The notes under the pieces: generated by a model | Seen by the model: only the letters and a program-made list of their open reading frames with translations | Told to the model about the DNA's origin: nothing | Database searches by the model: none | Assembly (NCBI GenBank): GCA_964247055.1 | Contig: OZ176053.1 | Location: 9,548,001 to 9,612,000, forward strand | DNA length: 64,000 nt | Source: Paragordius varius | Taxonomy: Eukaryota; Nematomorpha | Reading direction: 5' to 3' | Position numbers and translations under genes: made by a program | In this document: positions 24,101 through 37,338 of the stretch, in pieces | Numbering within the stretch: the first letter of the stretch is position 1 | Layout of the letters: every line of letters starts with the position of its first letter

Positions 24101-27100
24101 ATGCATTTTGACTTCTTAAAATATCTACTCAAATATTTTTATGTTAACCATGCTTTTTATTGCTCAATAATTATTCCAATTTTATTTCTACCTATACCGA
24201 TATTATATCCTGATCCAGTATATTTTTATATTCTTAATATAGGCAATTAAATGCGCCTACGGTTCTCTGGTTACAGCATTATTTCTAATTACACAAGCAT
24301 TACCTATACCTATCGCATCTCTTATACCAATATTTATTTTTCCATGTTTAGGCATTATGAATTTAAAGGATGTTTCCGCTAATTATATGAAAGTAACTAA
24401 ATATTAATATCAAGGATCCAATCACCTTATTTCTTGCCTCTCTTATCATTGCACAGGCTATTGAAAATGTAGATTTACATAGGCGAATATCGTTAAATTT
24501 GTTACTTCTTTTTGGGTCTACTTCAATATGGTTTTTATATATTTACATAATTTATTAATACTTTTATATGTTTTATTAATATATATTGATTTTCTTGAAC
24601 AACCTTACTCATTTCTTTTAAAATTGTTATGTTTTATAAATAGAAACAAGAGGATGATGCGAGATAAAAATTCAATATTTTTCTATAACTCATAAAATCA
24701 TGTCGCAATTTTAAATAATATTAATTATTTTTATTTTTGACATACAACTAAAAATACTTTTTCTTGCATAAAAATCAAAATTATTTTTCATTGTCAATAT
24801 AATTATATTTAGCACTTAATTATTTATTTTTTTGTAAAATCACTACTAAAAATAATAATTTTAAAAAATTATTACATTTTATAAAAAGAAACGTTTCGAA
24901 TTTAATAAAAATAACGCAAACTCAAGAAAAAATAGTTTATGAATCGGTCCATAGAGCATCATAGAAAAATATATGTCTTTAAATTACACCCATTGGTTCT
25001 TAAAGTCAGTAACACAACAAATCAATAATATAATTTTATGAGTCAAAAATGAATTAATTTAACTGCACATTTTATAAATAAATCACCATATTACATGTTT
25101 TAAATAACAATATTTAATAATTATATTATAAAATTTTTAATCATTTTTACCCAACATCTGAATTGACAATTATTATAAACAAAGTTAATTTGCCACACAT
25201 TTGGATAGGTTAATGTTAGGAATTCTATCGACCACCTTTTTTATCTCCATGTGGATTAATAACACGGCAGTGGCTGCTCTTATAACACCCATAGTGGCAG
25301 GAATTATGAAAGAGTTTCAAAGATTAAAACATGCCCACACTAACGGAGATTTTGGCACGAATTTGGGTGGTTTTTTTTATCTATTAAAATGTTTGAGTGT
25401 TAAATGGATTGTACTGTTGTATTAAGGAATTATTTTATGATTAATAATTTTGGAGTTATACGTCTATAATGTATTTAAGCCATAGGATATGTTTAAGTTT
25501 ATTCTGGGAGGTCGATTTAAGAACAAAGTTTTTTGACCGCTAACTTTCATTTCTTCACTTAAGTTTTTATAATTTATTGTAGTATAAATTTTGAAACATT
25601 TTCCTATTTAAAAGCTAATATAACTAATCGTTTTCAGATATAGTGTTGATACATTTTTTTATATGTGTCATAAAGAAAATGGGAAGGATCTGAGGTACAG
25701 TAACACGGAAACTAATTTGCAATATTTACTTTCTCCTACGAAAAATATGCCAGCAAAGCGCCTTTCGGTCTATTAATTTTTATCACATTACCTGAATACA
25801 TAAAAAACAGATTATAATAAAATATTTTATTCTTACAAATATTTATGTAACATATCAATAAACCGTCATGTAATAAACATATTTTACAGGCGAATCAATT
25901 TAAATTATCCCTTATAGATTGGTGAAAATATCATAGGCGTTGATTACATGCCAAATTTAATAGATAACGCAGGTCTTAATGCTGAAGAATTTTCTAATAT
26001 ATCAAATAATAAAGGTATTTTACAATTTTATTTATAATGAAGATTAATTAAATTTTATTATTTAGTTTACTTTAATTTTGTTTATTTAGCAACAAACTTA
26101 CAGAAAAACCGGTAATATATATGTATACTTAAATACTTTTTAATAGTTGTGTTAACTATCTGATGTCAAAAAATTGACAATAAAAAACTACATTATTATT
26201 TTAAATGGTAAAATTAAAAGATTTTATAATATAAGGTTTTGGAAAAGAGCAATATACTAAAAGATTTTTTTTAGATTTTTTCTTATTTTATAGCATTAAA
26301 TTAGGAAAACAATTATTAAATACTTTGTGCCAAAACTTGGCATTTGGTAAGTCCATTTTATTTCTATGTGACCATCTTTATTTTAATAATGTTTACGTAT
26401 CAATCATGGTGGACAGTAATTTAAACATAATATATAATAATAAAAGCAATACTTTTCTAAATTAATTTTAAGTTTTTGCAATTTGCTCAGTTTTTTAACA
26501 TTAAATTTATATTTTAGATCAAATATACCTCATAGCCTTTCATCACTCCATAAAGCTTTATTCATAAGCGTGGCCTATGGGGCTAATTTGGGGGGAACTG
26601 GCTCTCTTACAGGGACAGGTCCTAACCTTATAATGACTGGGATAATGACACAGTTAAATTCAACTATGATACAACAAATTTTATACTTTACAAAAATTTT
26701 AAGACTGATTTTTTATGAATACAGTTTAATCAATAACTTTTATATTTTTAGAAAGAAACAAATATTTGTCTATATATATATATATATATTATATTGAGCT
26801 TTTAGAATTTTTTTTATTAAATTTGTTATAAATAGACTTTTTGGTCCCTCAGCCGAAATTAGTTTTGCAAAATGGTTGATATATTCCTGCCCAGGAGCCA
26901 TAATAATTCTCATACTAACGTGGATAGCATTGGCTTTTATCTTTTTGGGATTTGGGTAGTTTTCAATTTTTTGATCTAATGATTGATAATTTAGCCAAAT
27001 CTCTAGATATTATTGCAACATTATTTTATTAGTTTAAGTAATTAATGAATGTGTAATTTTAATACTAAAATTAAATTAAATATATATATAGAGAATCATT

Positions 27101-30100
27101 CAATCAAATACGAGGAAGATCATCTCGCCGAATGGCAGATCCAAAACCATTTATTCGACAACAACTCAATTTGATGGGGAATGTAAAGTAAAATATGTTT
27201 TATACTATCTATTAAGACATTTCTTTTAAGGATAGTCATTTTGATCATTTCCTAAAAAATAATCACACTTTGGCGGTTCATTTGTGGTAATGCACTTTAA
27301 TATCATACGGACGCGGATATTTTGGCTTGCATTTAAACGCAATAACAAATGAATGTAAACACTTTGGAATCTTGTGACAGGGTGCTCTTAATTAAATGAT
27401 AATACCCATATTCTTTATTGTGTCAAAATGCGAATTTGATATTCTAAATCCTATTCACCGTTCCCTTTTCAAGGTTTGAGCATATATTTTGATTTGTTAG
27501 TTAATATTATCATTATAGTTCTAACATCTAGCGCTATAATTCTAAATACTTATATGAACGATCTTTCAAATACATTATTAGGCTGAACCAAGGTTTTTAT
27601 CATAAACCATTTAATAAAAAAATTCTTGCGAGTATGAAACATTTAATAACTGGCCTCTGTTGTTAGTTAGATGATCAGCATAAATCACGGGGTGGCAGTA
27701 CAATTTTGGGGGCCAATCATACATTTTATTTATATATTTAATGTTCGACAATTTTTTTCCAAACCTCTGTTACGATCATTACTTCTAAATCTCTTTTCAA
27801 AAAATCTTTACATATATTGCAGCACTAGTGGAACCCTATAATCCCCCCCCCACAAAGGGTTTTGTTAAAAAAAGCACCTATGCCCTTTTCCTATTTGTAT
27901 TAAGGCCCACTTATTAGGTTAAATCGTTTGAAATTGAGAACACCTTCCAACGAGGGTATAATGAAACCCTACTAATGAGCCAAATAATTTTAATCATTTA
28001 TTATCAATTTTTCACATATCTATAGAATATTTCTTAAATTATACAATAAAATATTATTGAGTTGGTAACGACGAGGATGTTTATGTAAATAATGTTTTAA
28101 TCGTCGTAAAATAATGTAAAAATAAAATATAATTTATTAATTATCAAATTTTTCGCCATAGGCATCATCAGGAGATTAATTAAGAAAAATATATATAATA
28201 ACATAATAAAAATTAAATTAAAAAATAAAAAATGAACAAAATCATGGTTGATATTACTTATATAGGAAAAATCACAAAAGAATCGTTAGTGGACAAAAGA
28301 AAGGAAGATCACAAAAAAACCGTTGTGATAATAACCAAATGTTTATTTTAATGCTATAAATAAAATAATAATTTAGCATAAAACAATGTGGGCACAAAAT
28401 TATTAAAATTTAAGTAATATCTACACTGTAAAATGGTTTGTGATTAAAAATTCGATAATTTTTGATAAACGATTTAGTTTCAGGGTTTATATATTTGCTC
28501 TCTTCATAGCGATTAAGTAAACCATCTTCTGCGCTCTGTATAAAGAGTGCTTCTTTTGTTATCATTGAGCTGTATTTTCTTTCTACGGCTAAAACGTCAA
28601 TTGTGTTTGAGCACTCATGGTTGTTATACACGCAATGCATAAACATGGCCGAACTTTTGCTTTTTTGATGGTCCTTATATCTTACCTTTGTATTTCGCTT
28701 CGACTGGCCTATGTAAATTGCTGCGCAATTCTTGCATTTCAACTTATATATCGTTTTTCCATTTCCACTTCAACAGAGTTTAACATTTTTACAACGTTCG
28801 ATGTTGGTTTATAAATCACTTTTATGTCAGCTTTCTTTTTTAAAATTCTCCCGAGACTTTCTGATGAGCGCTATAGAGGCAAGCAAATTTTATACGATTG
28901 TTTTTTCCGGAGGGATGAATAGTTTCGTCCGTGAGGTTTCTGTGAGAAGGATGGGCTGGCACGGAATAAAACCAACATGATTTGCCGACATGGGAGTCAG
29001 GTTTCCTTTTAGAATTTTGTTTACTGCTGTTGTAATCCATTCTTTTTGATAGCCTTGTTGTACACCCCTCCTTCACATCATACAAGGCTATAGTATCCAA
29101 TTACCTAAAACACACTTCTCTTACCCAATACAGTAAAAATGCAGATCCAAACAAATAAAATTGTACAGTATTTGCTACAACAAGGCTATCAAAAAGAATG
29201 GATAACAAAAGCGTAAACAAAATTCTAAAAAGAAACCTAGCTCCCATGTCGGCAAATCCGGATGGTTGTGTTCCATGCCAACCCATCCTTCCCACAGAAA
29301 CCTCACGGTCAACAGACGAAACTCATCCCTCCGAAAATAACAATCGTGTGAAATTTGCTTGCCTCTATAGCGCTACATCAGAAAGTCTCGGGAGAATTTT
29401 AAAAAAGAAAGATGACATAAAAGTGATTTATAAATCAACATCGAACGTTGTAAAAATGATAAACTCTAAGGAGGTGGAAATGGAAAAACGATATATAAGT
29501 TGAAAGCAAGCATTGCCCAGCAATTTACCTAGGCCAGTCGAAGCGAAACATAAATTTAAGATATAAGGACCATCAAAAAAGCAAAAGTTCGGCCATGTTT
29601 ATGCATTGCGTGGATAACAACCATGAGTGCTCAAACACAATTGACGTTTTAGCCGTAGAAAGAAAGTACAGCTCAAGAATAACAAAAGAAGCACTCTTGA
29701 GCGCAGAAGATGGTTTACTTAATCGCCGTAAATCGTTTTTCAAAAATTATCGAATTTTTAAGCACAAACCATTTTACAGTGTAGACATTACTTAAATTTA
29801 AATAATATTGTGTTAACATTGTTTAATGTTAAATCGTCATTTTATTTATAGCATTACAATTAATTTTTTTATAGCACATTTGGTTATTTTATATCACAAC
29901 GGTTTCTTTGTGATATTTCTTTCATTTGTCCATTAACGGTTCCTTTGTAATTTTTTCCTATATAAGTAATATCAACCATGGTTATGTTCATTTTTTTTAT
30001 TTTTTTGAATAATTTTTTTTATCTTATATTATATATATATGTTTTTCTTAACTAATCTCCTGATGAGGCATATGGCGAAAATTTGAGAATAAAATATTAT

Positions 30101-33100
30101 ATTAATTATATTTTAATCAAAAATCTATTTACCCACAATCATGGTAATTACGGGTAGACTGTAAATACTTTCCAAAAATATGATAAATTTGGTACTTTGT
30201 TTCAGTTGGCTTTTGATGAAGTTTGCCAGAATTTTTTTTATATTGTTACAGCGTTTCCAAGCTCGTAATTTTTTCAACTGTTTTATTATAATTATTAACT
30301 TTCTAACTGGCTTTCCATCGCTATTCTCAAATAAAAGCTAAATAAAATAAGGCGTAGGAAGATTTTGGTTTGTTCTTATTATAAAAATTTAATTTACTAA
30401 TATCTCTTTTCCCAACAAGCATGGGGTTTAAAATTTTAAAATAAGGTTATTAAAAAAGGATTATGTCATAAGTTCGAAACATCTAACGTCCCATATGCAT
30501 TTTTTATGGAAATAAATATTATAATCCTACAATATGGCGAAAAACCACATATTTATTTAAATTTATAATACCATATTTTGGGTTCATAAACAGTTTAAAC
30601 GAATTTACCTGTTTGGTCGGTTTTAAATGCATTCTTTTATGGTCGCCTGTGTCAATAATGCTGTGGTAAAACTTAATATAATATGCAATAAAATATGTTT
30701 AAATATCAAATGTAATGTTCAAATAATTTACCGGATAGCAACATGTCATTACGGTAATAATTTCCATAACCAGGTCAGACTTATCAAATATGGCCAAATT
30801 GTAAATAAAAAAGTTATATGTATTTGTAGTATGAATTGAATCGAAATTTTATTATACAGGCAGGAAGAAACGACAGTCATGATTACATTTGTCTTGCTTG
30901 TGATTGTATGGATTTTAAAAGACCCCAAATTTATGCCAGGCTGGCAATCTTGGTTCCCACCAAAGTATATATTTAAATTAATTGTTAAGATTTTTAAATG
31001 TCATTATGCATTATTAAAACAAATCTATCTTTAGAAGCCACAATTTTTAACATTTCATTTTCTATTTGTATTATCTAGCACGGTTAATGATACGACACCA
31101 GCCATATTACTATCACTTTTGTACTTTATTATACCCCGAGATTTTAGTTGTCTCAACCCATTTCTCCACAGTAAATAATTGGATTAAATTTTCTATACTC
31201 TGTATCGTTTACATATATTTTTTCTGATAAAAGTGTCCAAAATGCACAAACTAACAACATCAAAAGACGTCAGTGATCCAGAAACAACCGAGAGCTTAAA
31301 AATTGTGTTTAGGCCTATTCTCACATGGAATGATGTACAAAACAAGCTTATGTGGGATGTTATCCTTTTGTTTGGGGGTGGGATGGCGATTTCCGCTTGT
31401 TTTAGAGTATTTTATTGTTTTGTATATATTATATCAAAATTGATATTGTTTTTAATCTCGGTTATTTTAGTTAAACCTAACAAAAGTTGTAATATCCAAA
31501 GAAAAATCGGAATTATAGCTCTAAAATTTTTTATGAATGTTTTTTATGGACATCAAAAACCTATTATTTTTATCAAGACCCTGGTTATGAAAAAAACTGT
31601 TGTATGTGACAAAAAGCATGCAAAAATATTTGCGAATATTAACCCACAATAATAAAATACAATACTTTTCCTCACAAAATTTCAATAAGTTTTCATAGTT
31701 ATATGCTACCATAGATATTTATAACTTATTTTTTGCTAAAATTTGTTTTATGGCATTAAATTACACAAAAAATATATTTAGACATCCGGATTGTCAAAAT
31801 TGTTGGTTAAATGGTTTGCCGTCTTTTCCAACACCAGCCCACTCCTAATATGTATCTTGTTTACAACAATAACCTCTTTTCTTACTGAACTTATGAGTAA
31901 CATTTCTACTGCTTCCATACTTGTACCACTTATGGCAGAATTAGTAAAAAAAATTTTACATATAAATAATTCGATTCCATTTGTTATATATATGATAATT
32001 GTCCAAAACTTTTGTAACTAAATCTTTTTTCAATATCCATTTTAATCAATATTTTTTACGTGAATTTTAATTAGATAAAATGGTTTTAATTTCGTTGCAA
32101 TAAAATTTAATGCTACTTTATTTTTAAAAATCAAAAATTTACTTTAGTAATTTAAATAAATAGCATTTAGTTTAAATTATTAACCTCAAAAACGAAAAAA
32201 TATAAAAGAATTAGGATGCGCTTCTAATTAAATCATGATATTTTGTTTTTTTAGTTATGGAATGCTTCCGATATTATTGTTCCGCAACCCGTTATTAATT
32301 CCATATTTTATAACACCTGATTTTTTAATTAATAAAGTATATATATATATAGGCAGTTAGTTTGAAAATTAACCCTCATTACCTTGTGTTTCCAGTTACT
32401 CTGGCGGCATCATATTCATTCATGTTACCAATTGCCACGGGACCTAACGCCATAGTTTACAGTGCTGGTGATCTTTCATTTTGGGATATGGTAATTAAAT
32501 TTAATAATTAAAAAACTAACCCAATTATTTGTTTCCTAAATTCTTTTATCCGTTTTATTATGTGTTTTTAACATAAATCCTAAAAATATCCAGGTAATTA
32601 GTTTAATTTTTATGATTAATTCCTAGGCTTTTTGTAATTTCAAATTAATGTTTAAAATGTATATAATCGCTTTAAAAACTAACAAAAATATTTTTAGCTT
32701 TTATAGTTCAATATAATTTTTGAAATATATGTTGAGTGGAATTGGAGCTATATATATTTTGACCGTAAAAAAATTAAAGCTTTTTCGCATTAAATAACAT
32801 AATGTCAAATAGAACGTTTGGGCAGAGAACATGTATAGCATAGTATCTTCATTTAAATTTTGAATCAATAGAAATTGACACAAAAATGTACTCATCTCTT
32901 ATATTAATTTTGCGAAAAGATTTATGTTGGAAAATCCGATAAATATTGGAAAAATCTATCAAGGTCAAATACAACTTAATCTAAATTCGAGCACTCTAAT
33001 ATTATATAAGCATTAATCACTAATTTTGGAGGTTTTAAGCATCAAAGGATCCTAAAAAACGTTCATTTACTAATTTAACTAAGGCAAGTTTAATTTCAAC

Positions 33101-34312
33101 CATTTATAATAATAAAAACAAAGAAACTAAAAGAGGGACGTATCATACTTTCAGAATGTTGTTTTAAAAAAATAGTTAATTAAACATAGCTCAATATGAT
33201 TCAAAAAGTTGTATTTTGTTGGAAAAAAGTTGAATATGATTGAAAAATTGTGTTTGCATAATATAAAAAAATAACTTTTCCAAATCAGAAAAAATATGGG
33301 ATAAGATAAATGAATTCCAAACAAACGATTCAGTTCATAATTAGGCTACAACTAATAAACTGATATCGGATTGGCTGAAAAACAATCGTGGATACAAAAC
33401 CAAAATATTCCAAGAAACTATTTTATATTATTTTTTGGATATTTATACAATATTTAATTTTTAGACAAACTTTTCTGTATTTAACTAATCATCAAATTTA
33501 TAATAAAGCCATTCAGGTCTCAAAGTAAAAAAAAAATTATAAACAAGATTGGCCCTTTAGTTCACAATTTAATTTAAATTTACTATTTTCCAACTATTAA
33601 CACTCCATTTATCTTTTCACTTTTTTGGCCTTGTTTTCATTTTGGGTAGTTTTATATCGCAGAGCTCAATTTCGTAAATAAACTACAATTTTAAAAGTTA
33701 TTTTAGTTAATTATTGAACATTGAATAATGTATTAGAAAAAAAGCTTATATTTTTACAGTTGTGTGACTTTTAGGGCCTAATTATGGGCAGCTCCAAAAC
33801 ACGATGAAATTAACAGCTATTATTAAAAAATATATAAAATTTTTGCTGATAAGTGAAGCTTTTTATATTCAACCATAATATATACTGATTTGCCTGTTGC
33901 ATTAATAAAAAATTTATAGAAAAATATGGCTGCAAAAAATTTGAGATGAGGATTTTTTTAAAATTTTACAGTTTTTACAAGAAATATTTGTATTATATGC
34001 TAAAAGACTATAAAGAAAGCATATTTTTAAATTCGGTTCAATGGCTAAATACTTTTTAAGTAAATTTTCAAATTTCTCTGGGATATAAAACTACCCCAAA
34101 AGGTAATGGGGTGTTGAATATCGAATGCAGTCCTCCTAAATTTAAAAAAAACTTTAAAAATACATAAAATGAACTTTTTATGTGTGAAAAACCAAAAATG
34201 TGCGGGTTCAATAATATGTATGTGTTACACATTTTTTGGTTTTTGTACTCTACTTCTATTTTTTATTTTCTTCTTTTTTGGATGTTTTTTACATATATGG
34301 AGATAACGTTTA

Positions 34313-34362
<50 letters not shown>

Positions 34363-35285
34363 AAACCAAAATAGAGTTCAATAAACTCTTTGTTAAAAAG
34401 AAAGTAATTTGAAATAAAGCTATAATTGTATGTTGAAAGCATTTGCCATTGCGATTATGTTTAGATGTTGGTAGGAATGTACTCTACCTACCCTTGTTTT
34501 TTATTTTCTATCACATGTGTTTCCAAAATAATATATTACCTTGTACTTTATTTTTACCTATAGCTACTTACATTTTCCCGTTCAAATATATACATTTAAA
34601 GTTCATTGCACAGTTTTTTGTACGATTCTGCATGTGTTTATTTCTATAATAATAACATTTACACTCTGTTTTCAGGAGTTTAATGCTCTCTTGACATATT
34701 ATATGGCCATATTTCAAAAAATGCAAAGTTCCCTAAAGTATTGAATGCTCTTTTTTGGATAAATGGCCGATTTCTATCCAACTATACCAACATGATAGTG
34801 TTTAAACTATTTTCTAATAATTTTATACAAGAATAACTTTTATTACATACACCAAATTATATATCCAAATTTGTATTTACAACAAATTATTCAATCTTAT
34901 CAGCTTACTTAAATGCATATTAACGTTCATACGTTGAACTTTTAAGGGTCAATGATACGCGTTTTTGTATGTAATAATAGAGCAAAAAAATATTTTTTGG
35001 TTTACATATATTTGGAAGCAAAAAGGTTATTTATTAGTGTACGTGAGTTCAAAGACCATGAACCTTACATTCAGTATATTGTATAGGCCAAATTTTTTAT
35101 GAATTTATTCATATATCGATTTTTTTTCGTTCTATTAGTTATTACCAGGGTTCATCGTCAATTTCATTGGTGTCATAGTTTGCGTCGTTTCCATCAATAC
35201 ATATGCTAAATGGACCCTGGGTACTGGTACATTTCCAAATTGGGCCTCAAATTTTAAAGTTAATTCGACTTCTATGATTCAGTAG
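24101..35285 (+). CDS. SLC13-family sodium/dicarboxylate carrier (INDY/NaCT-like)
   Basis: Exons: 24101-24217, 24243-24392, 24415-24530, 25209-25366 (or 25369), 25937-26014, 26090-26111 (22-nt microexon), 26518-26652, 26836-26955, 27092-27187, 30860-30964, 31079-31170, 31234-31406, 31782-31943, about 32357-32490, and 35139-35285 (TAG). All joins are phase-consistent except 31943 to 32357, where about two residues are missing and a further microexon is likely. The order matches SLC13: an N-terminal helix (PILFLPIPILYPDP), CAYGSLVTALF, NYMK-DP, LMLGIL...MWINNTA, GANLGGTGSLTGTGPNLI, KDPKFMPGW, WDVILLFGGGMAIS, TELMSNISTASILVPL, FMLPIATGPNAIVYSAGD, and a C-terminal FPNWA. The family imports citrate or succinate with Na+ across membranes. 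The first Ser-Asn-Thr motif of the family reads Asn-Asn-Thr here; the second (SNI) is kept. ATG 24101 is the first in-frame Met before the first helix. A Penelope pair sits in the 3.7-kb intron. Confidence 0.93.
26090..26111 (+). CDS. 22-nt microexon of the SLC13 gene
   Basis: A TTTAG acceptor and an immediate GGTAATAT donor bound 22 nt (2 + 18 + 2) encoding ATNLQKN plus split codons. Without it the exon ending at 26014 (phase 1) cannot join the exon at 26518 (phase 2 start). With it both joins close exactly. It lies in the variable loop before the GANLGG segment. Confidence 0.65.
28120..29080 (-). mobile_element. Penelope-like element 3' half, GIY-YIG endonuclease, inverted arm A
   Basis: On the minus strand, 28410-28742 encodes a PLE GIY-YIG nuclease segment (CKNCAAIYIGQSKRNTKVRY) and its C-terminal tail (AVERKYSSMITKEALF...HKPFYSVDIT). 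The Cys- and His-rich linker upstream lies at 28840-29080. The AT-rich 3' tail below 28400 contains a hammerhead-like core at 28151-28171. No reverse transcriptase motifs remain, so the copy is 5'-truncated. It lies in the SLC13 intron between 27187 and 30860 and is the inverse of 29176-30110. Confidence 0.85.
28151..28171 (-). ncRNA. Hammerhead-ribozyme-like core in PLE tail (arm A)
   Basis: On the minus strand: CUGAUGA, one U, stem GCC with loop UAU and stem GGC, then GAAA. This is the conserved core of a minimal hammerhead ribozyme with a short helix II. Hammerhead motifs are an established feature of Penelope-like retroelements. Helices I and III and the cleavage site are not clearly resolved by eye, so activity is uncertain. 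Confidence 0.55.
29176..30110 (+). mobile_element. Penelope-like element 3' half, inverted arm B
   Basis: This is the plus-strand mirror of arm A. The Cys-rich linker (MSANPDGCVPCQPILP, KFACLYSAT) is at about 29246-29390. The GIY-YIG part is frameshifted around 29500-29580. The nuclease C-terminal segment (AVERKYSSRITKEALL...FYSVDIT) is at 29650-29795. The 3' tail runs to about 30110 and contains a second hammerhead-like core. Both arms are truncated within the same linker and are separated by about 100 bp, giving a head-to-head pair like that at 1581-3905. Stops and frameshifts show it is inactive. Confidence 0.85.
30060..30080 (+). ncRNA. Hammerhead-ribozyme-like core in PLE tail (arm B)
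   Basis: CUGAUGA followed by GGCAUAUGGC and GAAA at the position equivalent to 28151-28171. Stem II is damaged (GGC facing GGC), so this copy has probably lost the fold. Confidence 0.45.
33640..34105. repeat. Foldback/MITE-like element, GTAGTTT-ATATCCCAGA family
   Basis: The ends are inverse of one another: GGGTAGTTTTATATCGCAGA near 33643 and CTCTGGGATATAAAACTACC near 34074. It shares its interior with 17390-17700 and its ends with 14488-14985. It lies in the last SLC13 intron (32490-35139). No coding capacity. Confidence 0.6.
34318..34358. repeat. (TA)n microsatellite
   Basis: About 20 TA units in the last SLC13 intron. Confidence 0.9.
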
Positions 35286-37338
35286 CCAACACAAATACAC
35301 ATTAATTTATTACTATTTCCGTTTTATATATTTATTGTATAGTTAGTTATGGCTTTAATCTATAGTTTTTATCTTTAAAACGTAAATGATACATAATTTT
35401 ACGTATGCAAATATTTTTATTGTATTTAAACACATCTACATACAACAAAGTATTATGCCGCAAACGCAAATATTTTACTAGTCATAGCTTAAAGAATATA
35501 TACAATTTCGTAGTATATTTTTAATGACCAAATAAATTATTTATTATCGCCATTATTTACTTCTAATTTTCTTTTTTACAAAAAGACACCTTATATAAAA
35601 AGATTTATCCGAATCAACTGAATTCATCTTGATATAGAAAAATTATTCACTTTGGTTTAAATTTAAAAGTAGCGTATTTTCATTGAATGGTCACTTGTTT
35701 TTACCTGTGAAGGGGTTCATCAATCGATTGGATTGATGTATTGTACTTTCTTTCTCTCATCATTTTCCCTTTGTTGTTATATGGTTAATGTATGCACATA
35801 ATTATAAATTTTTCTCAGATAAATGCATACATGTATGTAATTTTATGTTGATTGAATTTCTGATAATATTTACGTATTTAATTCTATTATGAAGGATATT
35901 TAATTAATAATTATTTTCCCTTTCAACGTATATATCCCATATTATTCCCTATTCTTTCTGTACTTTTGTACTACAATTTTATTTCATTATCAGCTTCATC
36001 ATCAGATCGTTCGTTGGATCGGAGGATCAGGTAGATTGAATTAAATTAAAATAAAATAACATTTTAGAAAATAGATATCTTTAGTAATTCAAGGTAACTT
36101 TCATTTTTTTTCTAATATAAACATAATAAATACTTCCTTATCGGATGTAAACCATAAAATTTTTTATCCATTCTAAATCTATCATTATTTGCTTATGCTG
36201 GTATATCTGATGATTTTATCAATAATATATTTAAATTATATGTTGTTTTGCTGGATGATTAATCATGATCAAATAAATACATTTATATTAAAAATTTGAT
36301 AAAAAAAATTACAGGTAAAAAAACGTATAGAAAAAGGAAGTATATACAAATGATCTGAACTTGAAATAAATTTTACGCCTATTTTTGTAAAATATATAGA
36401 ATTTTATTATAAACCTTATTGGTAATCCAACTATACGACCTACCCTTTTAATTTTTTATAATAATACAGGCTTTCAAAAATCTATTTTTTCCAAGTGCCG
36501 AGTAATTTCTGTATATTAACATGCTTGCAATGTCGAAAACTTATTTTTGAAGGTTGACTTTCAGACTTTTTATACGATTATACTTTATATTGGTTTTGTT
36601 CGGATTCGAATTATAAAACACAAACAAGTTTCCATATCACCCATTAAAATGTAAAGACTTTTTTAGCACAAACTTTTAGATGTAACCGTTAGAGTTTTAT
36701 ATTACCATATATCCCTCTGTTATAGGCGTACTTCAATAAAAAGATGTCCCATCATTTGTGAGAAAATGTGTCACCCGTGTTATAAAAACCAAAAATAATA
36801 TATTTATCAATCGTACTGAATATTCAAACATTAGATAGCTAGACAAAGTTAGGGACTTATTAAAGTGTCTTTGATATATAAATTAATAATGTACATCTTT
36901 GTTTCGATTTCTATATAATTGACAAATGTGCCAGGGAATTTAAATATGATCACCGATATTCGAATTTTAGATTTTAAGGTTAAGTAAACATCCATATTTG
37001 TCATTTTTTCTCTTATGTGGACAGTTTTGGATAAAATAAATATGGCTAAGTATTTGCTGTAAGGCCTAATTTCTCCAAGTAATTAATAATAGTCTACTAA
37101 TTCCGAGTAAAATTTAATATCACTAAACGAAAATGCTACATCATATAAAAGAAATTATGTAGTTTCTTACCAATTTGGGGACAATGGAGACTGTTACTAA
37201 TTTCCAATCCCCAAACATTCTATTAACATTTAAGTGGACCCATCGATCGCTTCGCTTATATGGCGAACAAAATTAATATTTTACTACAAAATCATCGTTG
37301 TGATTGTGGAATGTGTTTTTGTATCAAGTGCTTTAGAA
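35286..37338. other. SLC13 3' flank and intergenic DNA
   Basis: AT-rich DNA after the SLC13 stop codon. Several AATAAA-like hexamers occur, but none can be singled out as the polyadenylation signal. No further gene recognised. Confidence 0.4.

Noticed and set aside
31944-32021. SLC13 exon extended through the GTAAAAA at 31944
   Set aside because: The extension would join out of alignment with the next exon. The GT at 31944 gives the expected phase, although about two residues then remain unexplained.
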